DNA from: JABWBH01 sp964526695
GTDB lineage: Bacteria > Planctomycetota > Phycisphaerae > UBA1845
DNA: 64,000 nucleotides
Assembly (NCBI GenBank): GCA_964526695.1
Contig: CAZGJA010000080.1
Location: 1-64,000 of the forward strand
Direction of reading: 5' to 3'
Shown here: positions 51,851 through 61,200 of the stretch, in pieces
How positions within the stretch are numbered: the first letter of the stretch is position 1
Layout: each line of letters begins with the position of its first letter
Translations under genes and position numbers: made by a program
The notes under the pieces: generated by a model
Database searches by the model: none
What the model was told of the DNA's origin: nothing
Seen by the model: only the letters and a program-made list of their open reading frames with translations

Positions 51851-52846
51851 TCACGGTCGCGGCGCGGAGTCCGTCGAAGTCGGCGGGTGAATCAAGTCCA
51901 GGAAGACCCGCGCCAGCTCCACCACCCGCGGCGACGGAATCAGCGAGCCGGCGTACCGCGGCTCATCGCCAAGGATGTGGACGCGCCCGGTGGTGCAGGC
52001 CGGGATCGGCCCCGTCTCGCGCCACTGCTCCGCCATCTGCCGCCCAAGCTCCCGCGTCACGTGCACCTCGGGCATCAGCTCGATGATGACGTCCGGAGCG
52101 CGTGCGACGATGTCCTCCAGCGACACCTGCGGGTATTGGATGTCGATGTCGCCGAAGAGGTTTTGCCCGCCTGCCAACGTGATCAGCTCGTCGTGAATCG
52201 TGCCGCGCGCCGACGTGAGAATGTCCTTCAGCCCGGCCGGATTCCGCGCCGTGGTCAGCAGCACGCGCGGGCGCGGCGCGGCGCCAAGCCGGCGCTGGGC
52301 TTCCAGCCGCAGCGAATCCAGCCCGCCCCGCAGGCCCTCCACGCACTGGCGCGCCTCCTCATCCCGACCGACAAGCCGACCAACGTCCTCGACCGTCTTG
52401 AACAAATCCGCCAGCGTCTCCGTTGGATCGTGGTACAGGCGGATGGCGTGCCGCGCGCAGAGTTGCTCGACCTGCTCGTTGCGACCTCGAAGGATGATCA
52501 AGTCGGGACGCAGCGCGATGATGCGCTCCAGATCGGGGTCATAAAGACCTCCGACGCGCGGCCTGTCCGCGAGCTCGGCGGGGAAGAACGTGAACCGGCT
52601 GACGCCGACGATGCGATCCGCCACGCCCAGCGCGGCGAGAATCTCATCCGCGTTCGGCGCGATGGTGACGATGCGCGAAGGCACCGCGTCGGTGGCGGAT
52701 GCGGACGGCGGAGGGTTGGGCGGCGCGGCCCGGCGACAACTCGCCAAGAGCAGCATCCCCGCGAGGAGTGCTCGGCCGAATCCGCGCGGGCTTGAGCCGG
52801 CGGCTTGTCGCAAGGGAAGCAAGGGACTGCGGCTACGGCGACGCAT
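51851..52846 (-). CDS. ABC importer substrate-binding lipoprotein, BtuF/FhuD family
   Basis: 331 residues. Lipobox LLLASC, so it should be a lipid-anchored periplasmic binding protein. It captures the substrate and passes it to the permease. BtuF-type motifs: RIVTIAPNADEILAALGVAD at the start of the fold, RVGGLYDPDLERIIALRPDL before the long connecting helix, LDSLRLEAQRRLGAAPRPR, and GGQNLFGDIDIQYPQVSLED in the second lobe. The sequence YDPDLERI resembles BtuF/cobalamin proteins more than FhuD, but that is weak evidence. The start (52846) lies 14 bases inside the end of the TMTC-like gene; ATPase and permease genes follow after a 309-base gap holding a repeat. Confidence 0.9.
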   Translation of the reverse strand: MRRRSRSPLLPLRQAAGSSPRGFGRALLAGMLLLASCRRAAPPNPPPSASATDAVPSRIVTIAPNADEILAALGVADRIVGVSRFTFFPAELADRPRVGGLYDPDLERIIALRPDLIILRGRNEQVEQLCARHAIRLYHDPTETLADLFKTVEDVGRLVGRDEEARQCVEGLRGGLDSLRLEAQRRLGAAPRPRVLLTTARNPAGLKDILTSARGTIHDELITLAGGQNLFGDIDIQYPQVSLEDIVARAPDVIIELMPEVHVTRELGRQMAEQWRETGPIPACTTGRVHILGDEPRYAGSLIPSPRVVELARVFLDLIHPPTSTDSAPRP

Positions 52847-54926
52847 GATCGGTCTTTCCCGCGGTGTAGAGTTCGATCCGCCGCGCCGCCTCCGCCGCCA
52901 GCCGCGACCGGGATCGCTGCTCGGCAAGCTCGCGCGAACGATGGGCGGCCGCGACGGCCTCCTCAAACCGCCCCGCCTCCGCGAACGCCTCCGCCAGCGT
53001 CAGCAGCGCGTCCGGATGCGCATCGTCCAGCAGCGCGCTGGCCTGACGCGCCCAACGCACGGCCTCCTCTCCGTCGCGCAGCGACGGATCCGGGTTCCGC
53101 GTCAGCAACGTCGCCAGTTGATTCAGCAGCGGTACGCTCCGCGGGTTGGCTTCCACCCCCTCGCGCAGAACATCCAGACCGCGTCGCGCCACGGCCGAGG
53201 CGTCTCCGGCTTCGTGCAAGGCGAGCTTGCCATAAACCTCCGCCAGATCACCGAACGCCTCCGCCCGCCGAGGATCCAGCGCGATCGCACGGTGCAGCGC
53301 ATCACGTGCCTCGTTCAAGCCGACCAGGTCCGGCTCCGCCAGCAGCAACCCGCGTCCCAGGTAATGCCAGGCGATCACGTCCTTGGGATTCTGTGACAGC
53401 GCGTAGCGATAGTGATCCAGCGCGATGTGCATCGCCTCGATGTGGCCCAGCCCCATGGCCTGATGGGCAAGCTCATTGGCGTACTGCACGTGGGCGATGG
53501 AACTGGTCGGGCACGCGCGAATCGCCTGCCGCCACAGCGACAGCGAACCCTGCCAATGCTCCGCCTGCCGTGATGTCAACCGATGCAGCCCCGCGACGGC
53601 CGCCGCGCAGACGAGCAACGTCGCGCCGGCCCGCACCGTCAATCGCCCTCCCGCTCCCGGGCCAAAAGCTCGAGCCGCCGCGCCGCCCGCGATCACCGCC
53701 AGCGGCAGACACGCCAGATAGCTGTATCGATCCGCCACAAGCTGCGGCCCGCTCTGAAAAAAGCCCAGCACCGGCGCCAGCGCAAGCCCATACACCGCCA
53801 GCCCCGCCGCTACCCACGGATGCCGACGCCGCCCGCGCCACGCCATCACGCCCACCGCCGCGATCATCGCCGCGATCAGCCAAAGCCCCCCCCCCAGCAG
53901 CTCGTCGCGCGACGGGATCTGAATCAACGGCCCCAGCCCGACCGGCACGACCGTCTTGTGAATATAGAACCCCAGCCCGCGACACGCCTGTGCCAGCCGC
54001 AGCGTCAGCGGATATTCCGCCAGTGTGTAGGCCGCCCCCGCGCCGCGCTGCGCCCCCCACGCCATCCCCGCCGCCGCCGCCGCCGCCGCCCACATCGGCG
54101 TCTTCTCGACGAGCAACCGGCGAAGCCGCGACACGCCTTCCGCATCGCGCCATCGTCGCAGCGGATAAGCATCCATCACCAGCAGCGCCGCCGGCAACAC
54201 CATCGCAGAAGCCTTGGCCATCAGCGCGAGGACGAACAACCCAAAGGTTGCGAGCCTCCACGGAGGACTCAGCGCCTCGGCGCCTCCGCCGCGACTCACC
54301 CGTTCGCAAACAAGCGCGGACGGATCGCCGTCGGTGAAAGCAACTGGCGCATCCGCGTCGCCGCCCGCCAGGCTCCGCAGCCAGCAAAGCGTCGCACCCA
54401 GCAGCAGCGCCATGCACAGCACGTCCCGCCGCTCCGTGACCCACGCGACCGACTCCGCGCGCAAGGGATGCACCGCAAACACCAGCGCCGCCACCCCCGC
54501 GCCGACCACCAGCGGAAGCGAGCGCAGGTCCGGCGGCGGACCGCTCCACGCGGCTCGAATCAGCCGTCGCGCGATGAAATACACCAGCACCGCCGACACC
54601 GCGTGCAGCAGCACGTTCGTCAGGTGATAGCCGAACGCCTCCAGCGACCACAGCCCCGCCCGATGCAACGCGTCGTCCGCCGCATAGCTCAGCCACGTCA
54701 GCGGCTGCCAGTGCCCGCCGGCGTTCGTCGTGAACATCCAGCGAAGGTGCTCCGCCGAGAAACCGCGAAAGGACGCGTTCTGCTCGATCAGCTTGTCGTC
54801 GTCCCAGTTGACGAACCCGCCTTCCAGCGCCGGCTCGAACGCCGTCAGCACGGCGCCGAGAATCAGCAGCGGCGCCAGCCACCGCAGGCGGGTAGGAGGA
54901 TTCGGGATGACCGAGTCAGCAGTCAA
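52833..54926 (-). CDS. TMTC-like multi-membrane protein with TPR repeats
   Basis: 697 residues. The N-terminal 400 residues carry about ten membrane helices; the first loop has FVNWDDDKLIEQN (about 38-50) and HWQPLTWLSYAADDALH, the pattern of the TMTC/GT-C class of integral glycosyltransferases, where acidic residues in this loop bind the lipid-linked sugar. The last 230 residues are TPR repeats (HIEAMHIALDHYRYALSQNP, HYLGRGLLLAEPDLVGLNEA, AVRWARQASALLDDAHPDAL). The homologue that begins at 63596 shares both motifs. A run of ten G on the coding strand (53886-53895) is slippage-prone. Its 3' end overlaps the binding-protein start by 14 bases. Possible protein O-glycosylation; substrate unknown. 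Confidence 0.85.
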   Translation of the reverse strand: MTADSVIPNPPTRLRWLAPLLILGAVLTAFEPALEGGFVNWDDDKLIEQNASFRGFSAEHLRWMFTTNAGGHWQPLTWLSYAADDALHRAGLWSLEAFGYHLTNVLLHAVSAVLVYFIARRLIRAAWSGPPPDLRSLPLVVGAGVAALVFAVHPLRAESVAWVTERRDVLCMALLLGATLCWLRSLAGGDADAPVAFTDGDPSALVCERVSRGGGAEALSPPWRLATFGLFVLALMAKASAMVLPAALLVMDAYPLRRWRDAEGVSRLRRLLVEKTPMWAAAAAAAGMAWGAQRGAGAAYTLAEYPLTLRLAQACRGLGFYIHKTVVPVGLGPLIQIPSRDELLGGGLWLIAAMIAAVGVMAWRGRRRHPWVAAGLAVYGLALAPVLGFFQSGPQLVADRYSYLACLPLAVIAGGAAARAFGPGAGGRLTVRAGATLLVCAAAVAGLHRLTSRQAEHWQGSLSLWRQAIRACPTSSIAHVQYANELAHQAMGLGHIEAMHIALDHYRYALSQNPKDVIAWHYLGRGLLLAEPDLVGLNEARDALHRAIALDPRRAEAFGDLAEVYGKLALHEAGDASAVARRGLDVLREGVEANPRSVPLLNQLATLLTRNPDPSLRDGEEAVRWARQASALLDDAHPDALLTLAEAFAEAGRFEEAVAAAHRSRELAEQRSRSRLAAEAARRIELYTAGKTDHASP

Positions 54927-55208
54927 AAGAAAGGCGACCCCCTCGCGCGACGATTATCGGCCGGCATGAACAGAACGGAGAACGCAAGTCTCGCATCGGC
55001 GGACGGTCACGCCTCGCCCGCTGCGTTTGCACGGCCGCCGCCGACCGATACGATAGGGACCGCGGGTCTGACGCGAAATCGCCCACGCCGCGCCGGCCTC
55101 GACGTGCCGATGGCGCGGCGCTCCGGGCGGTCCGGCGGACCTGCGCCGCGCGGGGCGCGCCGTGCCGATCCCGGCGGTAAGCACAGGCATTCTACTTCGG
55201 CGGACATC

Positions 55209-55793
55209 ATGAACAAACGAGACTTCATTACGGTCGTGTCCGGGCTGCCGCGATCCGGCACCTCGATGGCCATGAGCATGTTGGAAACCGCGGGCTTTGC
55301 CGTCGTGCAGGACGGCATCCGCACCGCGGACGAGGACAACCCCAAGGGCTACTACGAGTTCGAGCGCGTCAAGAAGCTCACCGAGGGCGACACGGCGTGG
55401 TTGCCGGACGCGGTGGGCAAGGTGGTCAAGGTCATCTCGCGCCTGCTCATCGAGCTGCCGCCGGGCTTTAAGTACAAGGTCGTGTGGATGCGGCGCAACA
55501 TCGACGAGATCATCCAGTCGCAGAAGAAAATGCTCGTCCGTCGCGGAACCTACGACGCCTCGGTCCAGGACGACGAAATCCGCCGCATGTTGCTGCGCCA
55601 CGTGGAGAAGACGCTCTCCACGATCAAGGAGCGCTCGTACATCGACCTGCTCTTCACCAACTACAACAAGCTGCTCACCGGCTCGCACGAGGAGGTGGAA
55701 CACCTCGCGAAGTTCCTCGACATCCCCAATGTAGAGGTCATGACCAAGGTCGTGGACCAGAGCCTCTACCGCAACCGCGCCGGGGGGAGCTGA
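55209..55793 (+). CDS. Sulfotransferase-like P-loop protein
   Basis: 194 residues from the ATG at 55209. The first 20 residues contain VSGLPRSGTSMAMSM, the PRSGTS loop that binds the 5'-phosphosulfate of PAPS in sulfotransferases. RRNIDEIIQSQ further on matches the 3'-phosphate-binding region (R...S). It is shorter than classical sulfotransferases (about 250-300) and resembles the compact planctomycete versions. Downstream helices (MLLRHVEKTLSTIKERSYID, NKLLTGSHEEVEHLAKFLDI) are typical. Acceptor unknown. Divergent from the TMTC-like gene; the 282 bases between them show no clear promoter. Confidence 0.85.
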   Translation: MNKRDFITVVSGLPRSGTSMAMSMLETAGFAVVQDGIRTADEDNPKGYYEFERVKKLTEGDTAWLPDAVGKVVKVISRLLIELPPGFKYKVVWMRRNIDEIIQSQKKMLVRRGTYDASVQDDEIRRMLLRHVEKTLSTIKERSYIDLLFTNYNKLLTGSHEEVEHLAKFLDIPNVEVMTKVVDQSLYRNRAGGS

Positions 55794-55952
55794 CGCACGC
55801 GGACAGCCCGGCTCGGCGCCGCGGAGGAGCTGCGCAGCGAAGGTCGCGCATGGATTCGGAACATGACATTCACGCGAATCACGTTTGATCCTCTGGTCTG
55901 TACCGGGAAAGCGTGCATACGAGGACTGCGTTTCCCCGTGTCGCGGCTCTGA

Positions 55953-56055
55953 TCAGAGCCGCGCGCGTCAGCAAGCGAGCCGTTCGATCATCCCTGGCGG
56001 GAACGGTCCCGCATCCGCGCTCGTGCGGCGCGCTCCCTCACGGTCGCGGCTCTGA
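55953..56055. repeat. Palindromic element with TCAGAGCCGCG ends
   Basis: Left arm TCAGAGCCGCGCGCGTCAGC and right arm GCGCTCCCTCACGGTCGCGG ending in CTCTGA, about 103 bases overall. It is the intergenic form of the element found inside mnmE. The stretch 55794-56112 holds this repeat and no gene. Confidence 0.75.
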
Positions 56056-56112
56056 TCGCGGAGAGGTTTCGATCGCGATTCCGAGAACCTGGTATCGCTC
56101 ATCGGTCGAGCA

Positions 56113-57762
56113 TTATGGCTCGACCCCCGCCGCCGCGTACAGGCTGGTCCACGCCTGACGCAGCCGGATGCGCGCCAGCGCCAGCTCCGCGTCCGCCGCG
56201 ATGAAATCCCGCTGCGCTTCGTTCAGCCGCGTCAGCGACTCCTTCCCCGCCTGATACGACTCCTGCACGATCCGCCGGTTCTCCATGCTGATCCGCACCG
56301 ACTGCTCCTGCAGCACGATTTCCCGCTGCGCCTGCTCCACGTCGATGATCGCCCGGCGCACGTCGGCCTCCACCGCCAGCCGCCGCGACCGCAGCAGCGC
56401 CTCCGCCTCGCGCTTCCGCGCCGCCGCCTCCAGCACCGACTGCCGACGCAAGCCGCCCGTGAACAGATCCCACCGAAGCTCGACCGCCGCGGCCGTGGAC
56501 TGATCCTCCTCACTGAACTCCAGGTTCGACGTGCGATCGAACCCCCACGAACCGCTGACCGACACCATCGGCTGATACAGCCCGCGCGCGGCCGCGATGT
56601 TCTGCTCTTCGCTGCGAACGAGGGAATGGAATTGGTGCAGGTCGGGTCGATGCTCCGCCGCGCGGGCGATCCAAGCCTCCGGGTCCGGCGCGGCAAGCTC
56701 CTCCGCCGATTCCGGACTCAGCGGCGAGAGCTGCACGCCTTCAGGAAACGCCGCCCCGGACACGCCCATCAGCTCCGCCAGCAGCACCAGTCCGGTCCGT
56801 CGGACGGCCTCCGCCACCGTCACGTTCGCCAGCGCCGCCGTGGCGCGAAGCTCGAAGTTGCCCACGTCCGCCCCGCCCACCTTGTGCGCCTCGAACAGCT
56901 TGCGCGTCACGTCGAGCTGCTCACGGCTGAAGGTCTCGTCCGCGCGGGCGATGCGAAGCTGCTCCTCGCCGAGCTGCGCCTGGTGATACGCCGTGCGCAC
57001 CGCCTGCAGGATGAGCCGCCGCGCGTCCTCGCGCGAAGACCGGGCGGCGTCCTCGACGTGCTTCGCCGCCCGCGCCCGCGCGTCGCGGACGAACCCGTCA
57101 TACACCGTCCACGAGACGCTCATCGACGCCGAGTGTTCCGAAAACGAATTGCGGTCGCCCGTTGCGTCGTTCCCGCTGAACAGCGGTCGCCGCAGCGCGC
57201 TCAAGATCGTCGAAAGATCGAAAAGACTTTCGCTGCTCGGTTGCGACGCCAGCACCGGCGCCGGCTGCAACCCCAGCGCCAGCCGGTTGCGGCTGGCCGG
57301 CGTGTGAAACGTTCGCGCCGATTTGTGCCCGAACGCAATCAGCGGCCAGAACGCCGACTGCGCCTGCCCGACGCGCGCCTGCGCGGCCTCGAATCGCGCC
57401 AGCGCCGCGTGAATGTCCGGGTTGCTCCGCAGCGCCACCCCTTCCGCCTGCTCCAACGTCAACATCCCGTCCGCGGGCCACGCGGGTTCGCTCGATGTCG
57501 CGCCCGACGCATCCGCCTCGTCTGGCTGCTTTTCGTGACCTTCCGCCGTGGAAGCGCGCAACTCGTCGCCGCCGTCAGCCGCAAGAAACTCCGTGGGAAC
57601 GGACAGTTGCCGCTCACGCTCCTCCGTGGTGCGACAGCCCCCGGCAACAAGGATGCCCGCAATCAGGAGAAGGAGTCTGCATCCGATCCCGGCTGCCGCA
57701 GGTCCGCAGGGGGGAACGGGTCCGCAGCAGCGGACCCGTGGACCCGCGCAGTAGTGTCGCAT
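56113..57762 (-). CDS. Outer-membrane efflux channel (TolC/NodT family lipoprotein)
   Basis: 549 residues from the ATG at 57762; last gene of the efflux operon. TolC-type trimers form the outer-membrane exit duct for RND pumps. A lipobox (ILVAGGC near residue 37) marks it as a NodT-type lipoprotein. Two OEP domains follow, each with long heptad-rich helices (RSNPDIHAALARFEAAQARV, EEQLRIARADETFSREQLD, NRRIVQESYQAGKESLTRLN, EAQRDFIAADAELALARIRL) and the short conserved strand SWTVYDGFVRD. The first 25 residues, before the hydrophobic core, are encoded by a half copy of the dispersed hairpin (57714-57741): AGPRVRCCGPVPPCGP. No ATG lies after the repeat, so it appears to have become part of the signal peptide's N-region. 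An upstream ATG at 57834 is also possible. Confidence 0.85.
   Translation of the reverse strand: MRHYCAGPRVRCCGPVPPCGPAAAGIGCRLLLLIAGILVAGGCRTTEERERQLSVPTEFLAADGGDELRASTAEGHEKQPDEADASGATSSEPAWPADGMLTLEQAEGVALRSNPDIHAALARFEAAQARVGQAQSAFWPLIAFGHKSARTFHTPASRNRLALGLQPAPVLASQPSSESLFDLSTILSALRRPLFSGNDATGDRNSFSEHSASMSVSWTVYDGFVRDARARAAKHVEDAARSSREDARRLILQAVRTAYHQAQLGEEQLRIARADETFSREQLDVTRKLFEAHKVGGADVGNFELRATAALANVTVAEAVRRTGLVLLAELMGVSGAAFPEGVQLSPLSPESAEELAAPDPEAWIARAAEHRPDLHQFHSLVRSEEQNIAAARGLYQPMVSVSGSWGFDRTSNLEFSEEDQSTAAAVELRWDLFTGGLRRQSVLEAAARKREAEALLRSRRLAVEADVRRAIIDVEQAQREIVLQEQSVRISMENRRIVQESYQAGKESLTRLNEAQRDFIAADAELALARIRLRQAWTSLYAAAGVEP
57714..57741. repeat. Half copy of the two-hairpin element at the 5' end of the efflux channel gene
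   Basis: ACGGGTCCGC-AGCA-GCGGACCCGT, the second hairpin of the dispersed element. It overlaps codons 8-16 of the channel gene. Read on the coding strand it gives CGP-VPP type residues. Confidence 0.75.
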
Positions 57763-57916
57763 CTCGGCAAGGCTAGCCCCCGCGCGGGCGCTGCCCTCGC
57801 GCGCAGCTTGCGTCCGCCGCTCACCGTTGGTCATCTTGGACCGAGGCTCCTGCGTCTCCATCTGCCTCCGATGCGCAGCGTCTTGAAGGTCTTGAGGTTG
57901 CGACGCGGCGTGCCTT

Positions 57917-58130
57917 TGTGCCCCGGAGGGGCATTCGAGAATAGCCCAGCCATTCATGGCTGGGGGCGCGGGATTCGGACAGCGCAGTCCCGGAGGGACG
58001 GCTGATGGGCAGCGCGATGGGTACACGTCATCTCCGAAGTTCATCCGTCCCTCCGGGACTTTCGGTCCATCGCCGCGACCACCCCAGCGATAAATCGCTG
58101 GGCTATTCTCGAATGCCCCTCCGGGGCACA
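57917..58130. repeat. 214-base nested inverted repeat between pump and channel genes
   Basis: Outer arms of about 33 bases: TGTGCCCCGGAGGGGCATTC + GAGAATAGCCCAGC at 57917 and their complement GCTGGGCTATTCTCGAATGC + CCCTCCGGGGCACA ending at 58130. A second inverted pair lies inside: GTCCCGGAGGGACGG (57987 on) and CCGTCCCTCCGGGAC (58048 on). No open frame of note. The region 57763-58234 otherwise holds no gene. Confidence 0.85.
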
Positions 58131-58234
58131 ACATCTCCCGTCGATTTCCCGGCATGATCGTAAGTTCATGCAATTCCAATTCCCAGCAACCGTAGTCAAG
58201 TGGAGACTCAGTTTGAGCCTTTATCGCCATCGCG

Positions 58235-61200
58235 TCATCCATGCGCCGCAGGCGCCCCATGCTCCACCCGTGCCCCGCGCTCCACCTGCTCCGCGCTGGG
58301 AAACGCCCCGCCGCGCACCAGCCAGCGGCCCGCCCGGCGCACGTCATTCGACATCAGAACCATCGCCGGCACCAGCACCAGCGTCACCAGCGTCGAAAAC
58401 GCCAGCCCGAAGCTCATCGCCACCGCCATTGGAATCACGCTGTACACTTCCCCGCTCGTGTCGAACGAAATCGGCACGATCCCCAGCACCGTCGTCACCG
58501 ACGTCAGCACCACCGCCGTGAATCGCGCCTTGCCCGACTCGAACACCGCCTCGCGCACCGTCGCGCCCGCCCGGAGCCGGTCGTTGATGAAGTCGATCAG
58601 CACCAACACGTTGTTCACCACGATCCCCGACAGCCCCAGCATCCCGAACAAGCTCATCAGCGTGATGTCGTAACCCATCAGAACATGACCGAGGATCGCC
58701 CCCACCAGCCCGATCGGAATCGCCGACATGATCACCATCGGCTGATGATACGAACCCAGGATGATCGCCAGCATCACGTACATCCCGATCATCGCCAGCG
58801 TCGCGCCGCGCCCCAGACTGCTGAGCGACTCCTGCACCAGCTCGCGCTGCCCGGCCACGCGGAAACGCATCCCTTCGTGGCGTCCGACCAGCTCCGGCAG
58901 GAACTGCGGCGTCAGCGCGCCCACGATCTGCTCCGCGTTCGCGCGCCGCTCGTCGATGTCCGCGTACACCTCGACTTTCCTCACGCCTGACTCGTGCTCG
59001 ATTGATCCATAGCCGCGGACCCACTCGACCTGCACGGCCTCGTGGAACGGGATCTCCGCGCCCTGCTGCGTGCGGAACCGCGCGTTCTCCAGCGACGCCA
59101 GACTGCTGCGCTCATCCAGCGGGTAGCGCACGCGCACCCACACCTCGTCGCGCCCGCGCTGCAGCCGCAGCGCGTCTCCGCCGAAAAACCCCTGCCGAAG
59201 CTGCGTCGCCACGTCGCTCACCGTCAACCCCAGCAGCCGCGCCTCCGGCTTCAGCGCCACGCGCAGCTCGCGCTTCCCCGCTGAAAGGTCATCATGCACC
59301 GACCACACCCCGTCGAAGGAGGCGAGCTTGCGTTCCAGCTCGTCGGCGGCCTGGCGGAGGTCGTCGAGGTCCGGTCCCATCAGGCGAATCTCGATGGGGC
59401 GGTCCGTCGGTCCGATGAGGTCCGGCTCGACCTTGAACTGCATGGCCTCGGGGATATCGCCGGCAGCATGCCGCCAGCGGTCGATGATCTGCCGGTCACG
59501 AATCCACCGCTTCCCCGGCGCCATCAGCTCCACCTTCACCTCGCAGAGGTTGTTTCCGCGCCGCGGCAGGAATTCGTTCCAGGATCCCAGCGTCGCATAA
59601 ACGTGCCGCACCAGTTTGCCCTTCTCATGCGGCGCCAGCTCCGCGTCGTCGTTGAGCGACCACGCCGCCTCCTCCAGCCGCGTCAGGATCCGCCGGCTCG
59701 CCTCCTCCGGCGTGCCCTCGGGCAGCTCGACGCGGGCGCGCAGAATCGTGTTGTCGTCGTTCTCCAGCAGCACCAGCGGCAGCCGCCCGCCCACCACCAG
59801 CCCCACGCACACCAGCACCAGCGCCGCCGCGCCGGACACGAACACGTAGCGGTGATCCAGCGCGAACCGGTACACCGGCTCATACACGCGCTCGATGACG
59901 CGCTGCAGCATCCCGTCGAGAAACCGCCGCACCCGCGTCCGCGTGTCGCGCAAGGATCGAAACGCCTCCAGCCCCCCGTGATAACGCAGGTGCGGCGGCA
60001 GGATCAGCAGCACCTCCACCAGCGACGCCGTCAGCGCCGCGATGATCACGATCGGCACCTCGCGCACGAACTTGCCCATGAGCCCCGCGACGAAGAACAG
60101 CGGAATGAACGCGATGATCGTCGTCAACGACGACCCCACCACCGGCATGGCCACGTCCATCACGCCCTCGATCGTCGCCGTGTCCGGATCCTCGCCGCGC
60201 ATCGCCCGCGCGTAGATGCTCTCGCTGATGACGATCGCGTCGTCGTCGATCATGCCGCCCACCATGATCAGCGCGAACAGGCTGATCATGTTCAGCGTGT
60301 GGTCCGTCCCCTGCATGACCAGCAGCGCGCCCGCGTAAGCCACCGGCAAACCCATCATCACCCACAGCGACACGCGCGGACGCATGAACAGCGCCAGCGC
60401 CACCACCATCAGCGCCAGCCCCTGCAGACCGTTCGACAGCAGCATGCCCACGCGGTTGTCGATCTCCACCGAGCCGTCGCCCCAGGCGGCGATCGACAGG
60501 GCCTCCGGGAGCGCGGCCCGCTTGCGCTCGACGTAGTCGCGCACCTGCGCCGCGAGCGTGATCGTGTCCTGTTGCGGCGTCTTGAACACCGCCACGACCG
60601 CGCAGCGCTTCCCGTCGAACCGGCCCTCGACCGTCGCCTCCTCGAAGCCTTCGCGCACGTCGGCGATCTGCCCCAGCCGCACCTGCGTTCCGTCCGGCTG
60701 CGAGAGCACCGCCATGTCCGCGTAGTCCGTCGCGGTCATGCGACGCCCCGTCACCCGCAGCACCAGCTCCTCGCGCGACGTCCGCAACAGCCCCGCGGGA
60801 AGGTCCAGGCTGTTGGCGGCCACCGCCTGCATGATCTTCTCGAACGTCAGCGCGTAGGCGCGCAGCGAGTCCTCCCGCACCTCGATGGTGATCTCCCGTT
60901 CGCGCACGCCCCACGTCGCCACCTGCGAAATCTCCGGCAGCGTCATCAGGTCGTCGCGGACGTCGCGCGCGTAATCGCGCAGCGTGGCCTCGGGAACCTC
61001 GCCGAAGAGTGAGACGTTGATCACGCCCGTGCGCAGCGCCAGCTCGCGGACGATCGGCTTCTCCGCCTCCGGCGGCAGAGAGTCCACCTGCTCCACCGCG
61101 AGCCGAAGGTCATCGAGCACCCTCGCCTTGTCCGCCTTCTCGTGCAGAAAGGCGATCACCAGCCCGTGCCCCTCCGACGACACTGACGACAGCTCGCGGA

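Noticed and set aside
52805..55208. Long plus-strand frames over the TMTC-like gene (510 and 736 codons)
   Set aside because: Pro/Arg/Gln-rich antisense frames; only the last 194 codons, from 55209, carry a real protein (sulfotransferase-like).
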